DNA of 64,000 bases. It comes from Ptychodera flava (lineage: Eukaryota > Hemichordata > Enteropneusta > Ptychoderidae). The DNA is taken from NCBI RefSeq assembly GCF_041260155.1, contig NC_091944.1, positions 26,537,832-26,601,831 on the forward strand, given 5' to 3'. A model generated the notes under the pieces. It searched no databases, was not told the origin of the DNA, and saw nothing but the letters and a program-made list of their open reading frames with translations. Every line of letters begins with the position of its first letter. Within the stretch, counting starts at the first letter, position 1. The translations under genes and the position numbers were made by a program. Of this stretch, positions 1-12,800 are shown in pieces.

Positions 1-309
1 CATTCCCACGAATTCTATCGTTTAGGATAGATCAGTGTTGATCATGGCAGTTCACAGGTTTATGAACAATGGAACTTTGGTTATATTTGCTTCTATACAA
101 CGTGTTTCCTGTGCATTCAATTTAGCACACAGTACCCAACCTATATTTTTTTTTAATTTTTCATATCCCGTGGTGACTTTGGTCACTAAGGAGTCGATAA
201 CTGTAACGCTCAATAACATTTTTATGCTACCTTTTCTATAAAAAAACAACTCCATTGTATTTTTCTTCTCATTGAAGTATATTGAAATGCAATGCAACAG
301 CGCGTACAA

Positions 310-660
310 TATGCAATATTATATCATACCAGTATATTGAAGGCGCAAATACAGTGATCTGATTGGTCGAGACGCGAAAAGAACCGTGGTATATTGGCGA
401 TATACCACGGCTGGCATACGCACGAGCTCTCAGCTTGAGCAAAAATCCGTTTTTGACGTTTCACGCCAGAATATCAATATACTGTTATGATATAATAGCA
501 ATAAATCACACCCAGCGACGTTATGAGTTCAATTTGTTCAATTTGTTCAATTTATGACGTTCACTCCATATATGCACTCGCTATCGCTCGTGCATATATG
601 TCGTGAACTGGTCAAAATCTCGTGGTATACCATCGCTGGGTGTGCTTTATTGCTTAATTA
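310..660 (+). repeat. Dispersed foldback element, GTGGTATA family, copy 1
   Basis: This AT-rich element carries several nested palindromes, including CCGTGGTATAT...ATACCACGG at 384-410 and a second arm pair around 567-600. It also holds the phrase CTGATTGGTCGAGACG and a short triplicated TTCAATTTG motif near 531-557. Related sequence recurs inverted at 46866-47180, partially at 18566-18660 and, more diverged, at 62360-62655. No reading frame is preserved, so it is most likely a non-autonomous foldback or MITE family of unassigned superfamily. Boundaries are approximate. Confidence 0.7.
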
Positions 661-807
661 TATTATAGATTCGTCAATAACAGGGAATTTGTGACGTCAT
701 ACCCTCAGATTATTGCTGATAATGTATCCGATTATTCAGTACTGTGGCCCAAGATGTTTTCTACATCTACAAATTCACTGGCATTGTCAAAACTGTAAAA
801 TAATAGC

Positions 808-946
808 AATAATGTACCCCCTCCCGGCCGATGGTCTCAAACAAAAATTTGCACTCCATAATGTAAGCTTACTCGGCTTCGCCTCGTACATTATGTCGTG
901 CAAAATTTGCTTTCGTCCATTATGGGCCGGGAAGGGGTACATTATT
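808..946 (+). repeat. Compact foldback element with GTACCCC arms
   Basis: The left arm (808-828 region, TAATGTACCCCCTCCCGGCC) is mirrored by GGCCGGGAAGGGGTACATTA at 925-944. A further inverted pair, CCATAATGTA against TACATTATG, lies inside it. The whole segment can fold into one long imperfect hairpin around roughly 875. It looks like a solo foldback element; no other copy was noticed in this window. Confidence 0.65.
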
Positions 947-1717
947 ACATATCCCACACGTATAGACTGTAATGAGAGGTTGATCACGTGCCATTCTGAC
1001 ATGTTTTTAGTAGTAAAATAAGAAAGGTTTTTTTTACAAACATAACTAAATAATGAAAAGTACATCAGAATAACATCTAAAAGCAATTTGAATTTTAGAC
1101 AGGAATTCGAAACCTGAGAAATTGAAAACGCCGCCATTCCTTTGTCATGTCATGCTATGATTTATTGTTCCGGATGGAGAAAGTTAAATCACACAGTGAC
1201 AAAGTCGAACAATCAGCAGCAATTGAGACAGAAAATGATGTCATGCGAACCACGGCATCTTACGTCATGTCAACAGAAATAAATCATCGAATTGCAATCA
1301 ATGGATAGCATGACGTCATCGGGTATGATACCAGCCTAGGGGAATCGAAAAATATGTACACTTCAGATTTGGATCCGGCAGATAAGGATATCGTTTCAAT
1401 TAAAACTGAATTCTACCGACAACGACCACTAAATACTTAGAAACTCTAATAACAAAAGTATCCGTTCATTGACCTGAAATTGAATTTTATTACAGAAATG
1501 ACCTTTCACCTCTTGAAATGCAAACTACCCTTTATAGCTACTTTGAAAATAGAAACTTCAAGTCGATAAAATGTTATGACTGTTGCAAACACATACTAAG
1601 GACAAATAATTCGAGCCAGTCGAGGCGTCTGTTCTCTCAAAGTACAATCGGCAAGACTGTCCGATTAACACCATTGAATCCTCCCCCTCCTTCCCTCCTC
1701 CCCCCCCCCCCTCGTTA

Positions 1718-2064
1718 TTAAGGTAGAATGTGTCTCGGGGACAGATACTCTGGCTCTCAATTTTGTTTTTCAATAGATTTCTGGTCTGCCACTGATGGTG
1801 GCTCATTTTGAAGCTTTTCAGCGCCTTAGTTGTTCGAAACTCGAAAATTATATTCGTACTTATGAAGATAACACAGGTATGACTATTTTGAATGTCAAAT
1901 ACCTTTAAATATTAATTAAGTTGTTTCTCTTGTACCAAACTTTGCACGTGAACCCTGATTTCCATTTTTCATTTGGTATGGGATCCCAGGAATGGTTGAA
2001 AGTTTCATTGAGAAAAATTTGATAAAAAATTTCACTTTCGAGAAGCATACTACCGTTACCTTAA
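1718..2064 (+). repeat. TTAAGGTAG MITE, copy 1
   Basis: It starts TTAAGGTAGAATGTGTCTCG and ends near CATACTACCGTTACCTTAA, giving imperfect terminal inverted repeats with TTAA at both edges. The interior matches the copy at 3337-3698 (CTCGGGGACAGATA, TGATTTGGTAAGAGAATGG-type phrases). It carries no coding capacity and is a non-autonomous TTAA-target element. The superfamily is inferred from the TTAA flank (piggyBac or Kolobok type) and is not proven. Confidence 0.7.
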
Positions 2065-3336
2065 ATTCTGCTGAGGTAAAAGACAGGTTTAGATTCCTCT
2101 GACAGGCACTGTTGTTCCAACTTCTCACAAAGATCATTTTAGATGCCTCATATTTCAAAAGAAATCGCAAACAAAGAGTAAGACTTTGTGAAAGCCTGTT
2201 TTACGTGAAAGCGGTCGAGTGGGGCGAAAATAATGAGTCACAATCCTGCTAGAAATCACAGTGAGAAGATTTGTACCACTTGCAAGGGGGGGAATTCTCT
2301 ATCACTTGCTTCATGAGTTTCATATGAAATCACGATCATTAGGCAAACGACTTCATTTTTACAAGTTATCTGCCGTATAAATCAATGCCGTCTTGTTGGA
2401 CTGTGCTCCTTGGTGAACCATTCATTGGCGCTCATTTGCCTTCATGAGCCTGTTGTATCAGGTAAGGAAAAATGACTACTACATAGGCCCTATAGGCTAT
2501 GTGCTATATGATACGTATGAAAATAACTAAAACACCTTCCACGGAAGATATGAAGAGGATTGCTTCGCACATTGAAAACGACACTAGAATGGTTATCAGC
2601 TTGCGATTGGTATTCTCATCTCACACATCAAATAACATCTATAATGGCCAGTGAGTTGATGAAAGTAAAAACCACGAAAGTAGAATCCGATAACGAAGAT
2701 GAAGACGATTCAGTGGTTCGGCGAGACGTTTTGTGTTTGTATCGGTCAGTCTTGTTAATTTTACTTCAAGAGTAAGAGTCACCTTAACTTCATCAATTTT
2801 ATTTGTCATTAATCAATTTTTGTAACATCACAACATTGTATCGACTTGAAATTTCTATTTTCCATTAGCCATAGAACGTTTTCGCTTTTGGAGAGGGGTC
2901 AAAGGTCATATCTGAAATAAAAATTGAAATCTACAGGTACGTGACTGGATGCTTTCATTGTTCCTACTTGAGCGATAGTAATCTGTCTACTATAATCTGG
3001 TTACTCTCGGTGGAATTCAATTTTAAACGAGTTAAGGTATGCTTTGGCTTATCATTACCATAAGTGTAAATTTCTTTCGATTCTACAAGTTAGTCTATGC
3101 CATCAAATGACGTCATGCTACTTTTTGATTGCAATTCTAAATGTTTCTATTGTATGGAAGACTATTGTGATATGCTGCACAATAGTTTGCATGACGTCAT
3201 CTTTCCGAACCGTTGCAGGGTTTTTTCAGCTTCACGACTGTTACGTGACCCTACTTTTCTGAAAGAAATAAAACTTCTACGATCCTTACCTGTGGAAATT
3301 CTGGAGACAAAAATCTCAGGCTGCATTGGTATACTT

Positions 3337-3698
3337 TTAAGGTAGAACGCGCCTCGGGGACAGATAGTCAGACTCTCAAATTTCTACAATTCTTTTTTGC
3401 TCTACCACTTGTGGGGGCTCAATTTAAAGCTCTTGGAGAAAGAAAAACTTTCGCCGGCTTAGTTTTGAGAAAATCTAAAATTTAATTTTTACCCCACGGA
3501 GTTAACACAGGAATGACGGACATTTTGAATTTCAAATATCGCAAATGGTGTGGGGTAATTTGTTTCGCTAGTTCACAACTTTGGACGGCGACCTCTGTTT
3601 TTTATTGTTGATTTGGTAAGAGAATGGTTGAAAGTTTCATTCAGGAAAGTTTGAGCAAAAGTTTAAGTCTTTCACTTTCGAGGCGCATACTACCTTAA
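3337..3698 (+). repeat. TTAAGGTAG MITE, best-preserved copy
   Basis: TTAA at 3337-3340 is followed by GGTAGAACGCGCCTCGGGGA. The far end reads CGAGGCGCATACTACC and is followed by TTAA at 3695-3698, so the terminal inverted repeats are about 16-18 bp and the element is 362 bp long. Other members in the window are at 1718-2064, 23795-24132 (inverted), 44684-45054 (inverted), 48623-48862 (degenerate) and 61390-61755 (inverted). A solo TTAAGGTAGAAG terminus also sits at 9787. No open reading frame is conserved among copies. Confidence 0.75.
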
Positions 3699-5143
3699 CT
3701 TTGTGACTCTTTGAAACAAAAATAGTCAACATCAGTCTAGATCTTGTATGACATTTTAAAGAGTTTCTAAGTAGTATATATTGATATGTTGTGTTTTTTC
3801 ATGTATTTCTCTAGGCCCGTCCACGCCAATACATGAATGCAATTACTGACTTTTCAGTCTACTTGTGGGTCAACTTGTGATAGAATACAGTTGCCAGTTG
3901 ATTGTTAGAAAGGCATACATAAAATGTAACACGTATGACAAAATACATCCAGCGTCTATTCAAAGACAAAGCATTGTGAACTCTACATGTATGATAATAA
4001 ATGATGTTTCACCTCGGCGTGAGATCTGTATTGTAAAGATCACCAGTGCTGTACATTAAATTAGGTGTTGAGTCAGATATCAGTGACCTACTGTAGATAA
4101 ATATGAATCCTAATTTCACCAGAAGAGAGTAACTTTGCCAAGGAAGATTGCTTATCGCTTTAAGAGATCATTTGAAGTACGAAGAAGTGCGTAAAATAAG
4201 GTTGGTGTATCTGCATGTATATGGTTCAAAGCTTCGAAGACTTAATATTTGAAATTGCAACAGAATAGAGGCCAGCTTTTGTGCCTATACACTTGTATAT
4301 GTCTATAGCATTCTATTCCGTTTTACAGACCCCTTACATTTACTTCGTCTACATGAAAAAGCAAATTTCGAACCAATAATGGATTTGCTCTGTTTTGCCC
4401 TAGTTACCGAATCTGTAAGTGGGGAAAATCGATTGTACGAATCTCATAGGCTGTAAAGGTTGACAACTTGGGTTCATAATATTCGAATAATATCTGGGAA
4501 TTCAAAGGCGTTTCGAAATTATGAGAGACTTATTATTGTACGTGCTCTCTTGATTTCATTGAAAATTTTGAGTTCATTCACCAAACACAAAAGTGCAAAG
4601 TAATTAGAAGTAAGAATGGGTCAGTTATGGAAAGTCTGGTTTGTATTGACATGTTTACATGGAAAATGCTAATTTCTTCATATTTATAAACTCTTCGGTG
4701 AAAAATTGTTGGCCGAATAATGAGTGTCACGGATTCAGAGGTATGCGTAAAACAGTCTTCAGTTTATACATTTATCAACTGTTGACGTGAAAATAGAAAC
4801 ATCCTTATAAAGTAACTGTGAAGTTCAGAATAGCGACCGTTATAAAAATGTCAGCCACCTTTTGCATGGGTATTAAAGTTCATTATGCAAAAGTGAAAAT
4901 ATCGACTTTTTGAATAGTTTTATATGCTGTAGTTGGCAGTGTGTGGACAAAAACGATTATGAAAAAAAGCAGTGTTACTATCTTACTTTTTAGATACATT
5001 GTAAAGATTTATATCACACCTTACGATTTTTATGTATATCACATTGCTTTATGACAAGTTGCATCCCTCAAAGATGAAGGGAGCTGATTAAGCCTGAAGC
5101 GATCATGCCACTTTCTTTCTGTGTATCTTTCTGAAACGTTCCT

Positions 5144-6108
5144 TTAAGGTAGCGGTAAAGGCTATTTTTGCACCAATTCTTTTCTCAGAGTTAATGTCAA
5201 GTTTCAAGTGTTAGAATCAAGATATTTAGTTCAAATTTTCAGGATAACTCCCATAGTTAATACTTTCTCCAAAGAATATAAAAATTGTATATTCGTAGCC
5301 ATGATTTTGAAATATGACACCAATCAATATTAAAATTTAATTTTTCATATTTTTTTACATCTTTGAATTTAATAATAAATTAATATTACCAAATTAGTTA
5401 TAAATATGATGACACTATTAATTGTAAGATTTGTACGGCAGGATTTGTAAATAAAATTTGTTTTTATGATTTTACATGGGTTTACATTTCAAAAAATTAT
5501 TAAAAATTCTTTCAAATTTCAAAATGTGATTTTTCAAAAAGTACTTCAAATACAGGAAAATTGTGCCGTACAAATCTTATCTGTAACCTTGTTAATAGGC
5601 TGTAAAAATTCCATGTCCATATCTCATTTCAAAGGTTGGATTTAATTGGTATAAAATTATGTAGGAAAACTGTTATTCTGTCAAAATTGTTGAAAACAAG
5701 CCATATTTGCACCCCTCTTTTGAAGTCAAAGAGCAGTCTTTTTGGTTAATCTCACTTTTGACACCTCTTTGACACTCAAAGAATCTAAAAATGCATTTAT
5801 AATAGCAGTCACGCATTCTGAATGCAAGCACTGCCTTGTCAAACTTTCCTAAAAAACAGTAAAAAATGACTTTCCCTTTTCAAACATTTTTTTAAAAGCT
5901 AGGGGACCTCTACCATAGTTAATACACTAAGGACTGCCCAGCTTCCTCTTATTTGGTCAGTTTTTCAGAAGATTCAATGGGCGATAACTCTGCAATGCTT
6001 ATGACCCCAAATGTCTAGTTTTTTTTATTCCACAGAGAGTGTTGACTACTTTCATGTTTTAATAGTTTTATTGAAGTTTATAACTGACGCTCTAGCCTTT
6101 ACCGCTAC
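5144..6108 (+). mobile_element. Non-autonomous DNA element with nested inverted repeats
   Basis: The left end reads TTAAGGTAGCGGTAAAGGCT (5144-5163) and the right end TAGCCTTTACCGCTAC (6093-6108), an exact inverted repeat of about 15 bp. Inside lies a second perfect 15-bp inverted pair, AAGATTTGTACGGCA (5426-5440) and TGCCGTACAAATCTT (5564-5578). The interior is very AT-rich and non-coding. TTAA is present at the left edge, but no TTAA abuts the right inverted repeat; the nearest is about 20 bp beyond, so the right boundary is uncertain. I infer a MITE-like element. Confidence 0.65.
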
Positions 6109-6648
6109 AGTTACGCTACAGTTTTTTAAAGTGTACGAGGAGTCAATTGAGTTGTTGCTAGTGCGAAGAAGATAAACAGATACACAGTAAAAAGGTATCA
6201 AGGAAACCTGTGGAGTTAGCATTTTGCTCACAGGAAATGATCTTGTCATTTTGTTATGAAATGCACCACGGTACCACCGCTAATGAGTACGTTTTTTATT
6301 TTTTGTTTTTGTTTGTTTTTCCTTAAAATAGCATCTTGTACCGAGTCTCTTGACGGTATTTCGTGTACGTGACATCCTCATGCATTCCAACATGCAAATC
6401 AAAGGAGCAATGAGGCGTTGCACTAAACGGTCTACGATTATACCCACGGACATTTGTACCATTATAGATTGTGACGCAAGTAGGTAGGCTGGTGTGAACT
6501 TTGACCAGGAAACTGTGAACGACTGTGACTGGCCAGCTTAGCTTTTGTTATTTTTTCCCAAGTTATTTCCGCGTTTTGCGGGTTCTCCTATCCCGAGAAG
6601 AACAAATCCCTCCAGAAGCGTTTGACAACCACGCAGTGTTTTACACCA

Positions 6649-6897
6649 ATGTCCCAGTGTTTGCCTCACTACAGGAGTTCAATGCAAAGGCCTGGGTTTT
6701 CGACGCACGGTCGCGTCCAAGCCAAGGCCGCCGACCAAAGCCGCGTCACCCTGCCGGCAAAACTCGTGCAGTGGTCTGACGATTCGATTACCGTCGAACA
6801 GCTCATCGAGGACTATGATCTACCGCAGATTATACAAGTGACGATCGGTTGGTGCGGCGTGGACGAGTCCTCGCCAGACAGTCTCCAAGGGGAAGAG
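6649..6897 (+). CDS. GAREM-like exon 1 (N-terminus, start of CABIT region)
   Basis: The frame ends exactly on a codon before a GTAAGG donor at 6898. The diagnostic part is [19 protein letters not shown], which corresponds to the short helix and strand that open the CABIT region in GAREM proteins. The preceding 25-30 residues have no recognisable similarity and could be 5' UTR if translation starts at ATG 6682. The exon is noticeably more GC-rich than its surroundings, which makes an overlapping shadow frame look open. Confidence 0.75.
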
Positions 6898-9800
6898 GTA
6901 AGGATATTGTATAATTTGAAGATTTACCCTTCAAGGTCGGCCGAATCGAATAGTTGCTAATATTGATATATTGCTTGACAGAACCTCTTTAAGTCTTACC
7001 TGTCCAATCAATTTAACATATATCCGACTATATAATCGTAAAAATTTAAAGGTAGGAACAAACTTTATTTGCTGAATTCTTTATTTCTTACTTCTTGCCT
7101 CATATACATACTGGTCTAGCACCCTCCGAACGCGTCAAATTAGAAAAAAATCCAGAAATTGGAAATGTTACCACGTTTATGTACCACTGGTTTACTTCCC
7201 GCTTTTAATCATGTAGGGTCACAACAACAACGCAATGTCGGTGACAGTTGAGTCCACCGATGAAGGAAACATCAATATTTTGTTTTCCATGACTTCAACG
7301 CCTGGCAAGTTCAGCGTATCCATAGACTGTAGAAGGGGGGCTCTACTGTCTATGGTTTATCCAACATTAAGTTGCTGGTAACATAGATCACACGCTACTT
7401 GGTAAATGTTCTGAACTTTAGGCTACACCTGAAAGTGAAGCAGGGTATTCTATTATGTGTGTACCTTTCTTATATAAAAAAAACTACGCCACGCCAGTAA
7501 TAGACCAACATATAGTATACATAGGCATCTGTATACTTAAGAGGCACTGTCTGTAAAAACCTGCAAAAGGTGGCCAAGGTCAAATTTTCAATTAAGACGA
7601 AACATATCACATATGATAGGGCATAATTTAACTAAGAAGGAATGAATTTTAATTTTTGTTTAAACGGACCCATTTTGATGTTACAGGCCATGTCACGTGA
7701 TATGGTGAGGACCTAATATTTCCTTACGATTTCCCCTTTAAAAAGTTGAAAATTCTGTAAAAATGCAACATATTCACTATATTGTAGATTATTATCTAAC
7801 AAAAAGTGACGGTATCAGTATATATATTTGTCATGAGTAAGTTCCCTCAACACGTCCGTAACCTTATATTGACCTTTGACCCTTCTCTACCGTAGAGGGC
7901 GCTCTAATGCCGGAGAGGTGAAATCTGAGCAAATTTCAGCATTAAAAACTTCCAATTTTATAAATTAAAAATGGTAACCCTTGTGTGAGATCCCGTGGTG
8001 ACATGTACATCATGTTACGTAACATGACTAATGTTTTGTGAATCACTTTTAAAACTTGCGGGCAAACAGTTATTTTTTTTGTTATGCTGCCATGAAAAGT
8101 GATGAAATATTGCTACTTTCTTATTTTGATTTTTGCTAAAGCCTGTCTTAATCATTTATCAACAAGTTCGTTTTTGATACCATTGACAAAAAATAAACCC
8201 AAAAAAACATGATTTCAAATTTACAAACAACAAAAATAACAACAACAACAACACAAGTAGCAACTTCGTGACACGTTTTTTCGTACCATACGAATACATA
8301 TACTCCGGGTGTAAGGGTGACGAATTCATAAATTAATTTCTTTGTTATTATCTTCATCATCGGTTTATTGCTAACAGTTTACTTTCGAAAAAATGGAATA
8401 TGACATTTAACACACACCAAAAAAAAATAGTTTGAAAAATTTCAAAGTCCAAACTAAACAAAATACGATGACACATTTCCTTGTAAGCTTGAAGTAGCTG
8501 TTGGTTGGACTTTTTGTATGTATTTACTGAAAGTCTGTCGCCTTGGAAAATATTTGACATTAGAAAGTATTTAGATACAGCAAACAAGTAAGCACTGCTT
8601 CTACTACAATTATAAAAATATTTACCGTCATTGGAACTGCTCGTGGGATTCCTTGACGTTTGTAAGTGAAGACATAAAAAGCAAATAATCCAAAGGTTTC
8701 TGTTACTATGGGGTCAAAGGTGAATGACATTACGTAACCATAGCTGCAACACGCAGTCCAACGTAAACAATAGACGCGCTTGCCGCAATCCGGAAGCAGC
8801 CGCCGGTGCACTCCGAGAAAATTTGTGAGTATTGGCATTTTTATCCATGATATTATCAACGAAAATAAATTCGACACACCAAACAGTTTTGTTTCTTTAC
8901 TTTTACAAACTTCGGAAGTGAAATTCAGTGATAACATCCAAGCAACCTGCATCGGTCGAAACAGCGGAAATTTCAAATTGGTGATAGCGATCCCGGTGTG
9001 TTGACTTGACGATTATTTATCAAAATATGAGTCAATGTCAGTCAATGTCATATTTCAGCTTGGTGACTTGATGAATCCTAGCAATGTACTGCTATCTGGA
9101 ATGGCTGTGACATTATCAGCAATCGCTTTACCTGGAAAAATGGAGGCAGTAGGAGAAACCCTGGCTAGCAATGCCCCGAGTGTCGAATGATTAGACCTAC
9201 TATCGCATCACATCAAATGCTGCGTATGAGAGCTTAGCCATTCATGATTCGAAATAGGCGAGTGTGTACAAGTGTCTGAGAGAGGTACAAGCACATAATC
9301 ATTAGGAACGTAATTTTGTTTTATTCTCAATTCACAATAATTTTAGATCTACCTGTTGTCATGAAATGGATATCTCTGTCACAGCTGTCGGTTGTGATGT
9401 CGGCATTGCTGCCGGAAAAGCAAGTGAATGCCATGGATCGCCAACAGCCCTTGAATTGTGTACTCGAGACATCACTGCACATCTCAAATTTCCGAATGCG
9501 CTTTCAGAACGACTTTAAATATAATTGTTTTGGTTGTGCTGTCATGTGTTCAGGTCATTATAGAATGAACCCATCGTGAACGAATCACTTTTACCAAAGT
9601 CGATATTTTTTTTGCATTATATCATCATTTTGTGTCTTTTTCAATGCTGAAAATTGGCGCGTTTTAAACCGTTGACTATTTTTGCCATTTCCAGATTTAA
9701 ACTTTTGTTGAAACTTTCAGAATAAATTAAAGGGGATATTTGAAAGAAAATAAGGCTAAAAAATTAGGGGGTCACAGCGTGAATTTTTAAGGTAGAAGAA

Positions 9801-12800
9801 GTCAAAAATAGACTATATGAATGTTTTTATAATTACTTTTTTTTTTATTCACATTAAAGGATAACCCATTTACAGACACCTTTTTTGTAAAAGTTCCCAA
9901 CAGGGCCGTAATCTTCCATGGGTCCTAAAAACACTAAATACAATAAAAATACAAATAAAAGTACAGCAAATTAAACACATGAGTAGTTAAAGTAATTAAG
10001 AATAAATAAAGTGACCGTATTCAGAAAAATTATAAGTCAATGTTATCTTTTATAAAAAGTTTCAATTGTATTTTAAAGATACTGAAACTAGGGCTACATC
10101 GAAGATTTTCTGGGAGGGAATTCCAAATTCTGGATGCACGCATTACAAAAGTTCTGTGACCTGATTCCGTTCGAGGAAGAAGGAGGTTACGCGAGATTGC
10201 TGCGCGTGTGGGATAATCATGAACATTCATTAAAGGCACAAAAACATGTCTGCAATGTACGTCGGAACAGAGTTCTCAAAATATTTAAAGACTAAGATAC
10301 AAGTGAAATAGAAAATACGTTGCTTAACGGAAAGAACATCAGCGGCTTTGAAAAGATCATTACTCGGCGTATCAAAATCTGCCTTCAGTAGAATCTTTAA
10401 TGCTCTTTCTGCATTTTATACACCCTGTCCATGTTGTTCTTACTGGTATTTCCCCAAACCACACTACAATAGTCAAGAGTTGATTGAATTAAACCATAAT
10501 ACAGAATTTTTCTAAGGTGAAAAGGAATTAGTTTATGTAAGAGTCTTAGTAGACCTATTCTCTGACTCAGTGTGGTGCACATATTGTCAATATGCTTATT
10601 CCAAGAAACCACATCATCAATAGTCACACCAAGGATCCTCTCAAAATTAATACAAGAAATACTTATATCATTTATGACAACATCAATTTTGTCGCAACGA
10701 CGGTCAACATTGTGTAGCTTATGCCGCGACCCAACTAACATAGCCTTGGTTTTGTTTGCATTAATTAACATACCGTTGCTAGTTATCCAATAGCGTCATT
10801 TTGAAGTAAATTTTTGACTTGTTGACTTGGGAAATCGTAAAGCCAGATGGGAGAAGAGTCTGGTCATCGGCGTACATGTCTAAATGAGAGTTAGAAGTTA
10901 CAGATAATGGCAAATCATTGATAAAGATGGTAAAAAAGCAAAGGGCCAAGTATCGACCCTTGCGGTACTCCAACTGATACTTTCTGTCTTTCAGAAGTCT
11001 TACCCATATGACACACAATCTGTGAACGTTCAGAAAGGTACGATTTAAACCAATTTAGGTTTTTATTATTCAGTCCATACAGAGAAAGTTTCTTTAAGAG
11101 TAACTCGTGGTCAACAAGATCAAACGCCTTAGACAGGTCGAGAAAAAGAACTCCAGAAAGATGACCACTGTCAATATTTTGTAATAATTCGTCGCACATA
11201 CGTAAAAGGGCCGTTTGACAGGAATGGTGCTTTCTGAAACCAGACTGTGTCGTATGCAGCAGACTCTTATCGGTCAAAAATTTATACAAATTACAATGAA
11301 TGTGATTCTCTAAAATCTTAGACATTGCTGGGAAAATTGAAATTGGCCTATAATTTGACATTTCATTTACATTACCAGTGCCCTTATAAATCGGAACAAT
11401 TCTTGCACACTTGAAAATTTCAGGAAAGGTTGCATTATTAACACTTTAGTGAGATAAAAAGAAATAACTGGGACACTCACACTTAATAACTTAGCATTAA
11501 CGTTATCGACACCTGTGGATTTCGCCTGTGATAGTGCCGTTGTAACAAACTCAGAAGACAAGTGCGGAATGTTAAAAACTGCATCATCAAGTTTTCCACG
11601 AAGATGATCTTCTAACAGTGAGAAATCGGTTTCTTTGTTGACGGTAACATTTAAAGTATTTGAAATATTAGAAAAGAAAAAATTGAAAGCGTTCACAATA
11701 ACAGAAGGGTCAGAAACAAGAATACCATTAACTAAAATCGGAGTATTTTTTTTTGAAGGTTTGAAAATGCTGTTAAAATATCCCAGAGAGATTTGCATTC
11801 GAACCTTTCTGTTCAATCTCTAAAATACTCTTGTTTTGACTTTTCAATCATATGGACAACTTTGTTCCTTTATTACCTATAAGAGGTAGTTTGCTAGCAT
11901 CAGAGTTTGCTTGGTTAAGAAAAGCATCTCTCTCATGTATGGCATTCAAAATATCGTCGTTCATCCATGGCGGTTGTCTAACACGTCGAAACGTTTTTCA
12001 ATAAATGGAGAGTGAATGTCACAAATTTTGTTTAAAATGGTAACCCAAATCCTCATCACCATATTTACATCAGTCGCAGAATCATCTAAACACCACGGCG
12101 CATGCTGAAGGTCACGGAGAAAAAGACTATAGTTAATGTTGGTAAACGAACGAAATTTGACCGTGAGATGAGAAGTTACATGTGGATAATGCGAGTTTCT
12201 TTTACGTACCATTACAACAGGATAATGATCAGAAATTCCAATTTTAGGCACAAAAGCGCTAGAAACATTTTCTCGATTGGAAGTATAGATATGATCAATA
12301 CATGTCTTAGAAACTGGTCTTGTAGGAAGCAAAATAAGTTGAACTAAGGACAAGTTACTCAGCGAATTGTAAATATAGTGACTTGGCCGCTCTCCGTGAA
12401 TAAATCAATGTTGAAGTCACCCAATAAGTAAAGTTCTTTACCAGTATAGAAACCCTTTTCCAAATTCGATTCAATACAAATATCAATGCTATGAGAGGTA
12501 CCAGGTGGTCTATAAACACCAGCAACTAAAAAACTATTACTTTTAGGAGGCTTGATCTCAAGCCACAAGATTTCCAAGACATCAGATTCCAGGTCAGACC
12601 TTCTCGTGTAGCAAACATTACAACGAATATAAGCCAAAAGACCACCGCCCTTTTTTCCGATCCTATCTTTTCTTTCAATTTGAAAACCGGCAATTTTAAA
12701 ATCATTGACAGAGTTCGTATTACTTAAAAAAGGTTTCAGCAAGAAACAATACTTCCAATGAAAACGTTTTGTCAACAGAAAGATAATGAGTAATCTGATC

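Larger units (their letters stand above)
1..6648. other. 5' flank of the GAREM-like gene, repeat-rich, no supported gene
   Basis: I find no convincing exon in this stretch. It is mostly dispersed repeats: the GTGGTATA foldback family near 310-660, a compact foldback at 808-946, two copies of a TTAAGGTAG element (1718-2064 and 3337-3698) and a 965-bp inverted-repeat element (5144-6108). A short acidic reading frame beginning ATGGCC at 2644 has a reasonable start context. It has no clear splice donor and no homology I recognise, so it is not called. The promoter of the GAREM-like gene may lie in the last few hundred bases, but I see no diagnostic core-promoter motif. Confidence 0.6.

Noticed and set aside
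2644..2775. Acidic frame starting MASELMKVKTTKVESD as a first exon
   Set aside because: No consensus donor follows, no homology was recognised, and the phase does not help the next gene.
8560..8976. 138-residue hydrophobic minus-strand frame as a membrane protein
   Set aside because: The composition is what AT-rich sequence gives by chance, and no conserved motif or splice context was seen.
9057..9188. Resemblance of [10 protein letters not shown] to isocitrate dehydrogenase family motifs
   Set aside because: Only a few residues match and the flanks do not; a transposase remnant is at least as likely.
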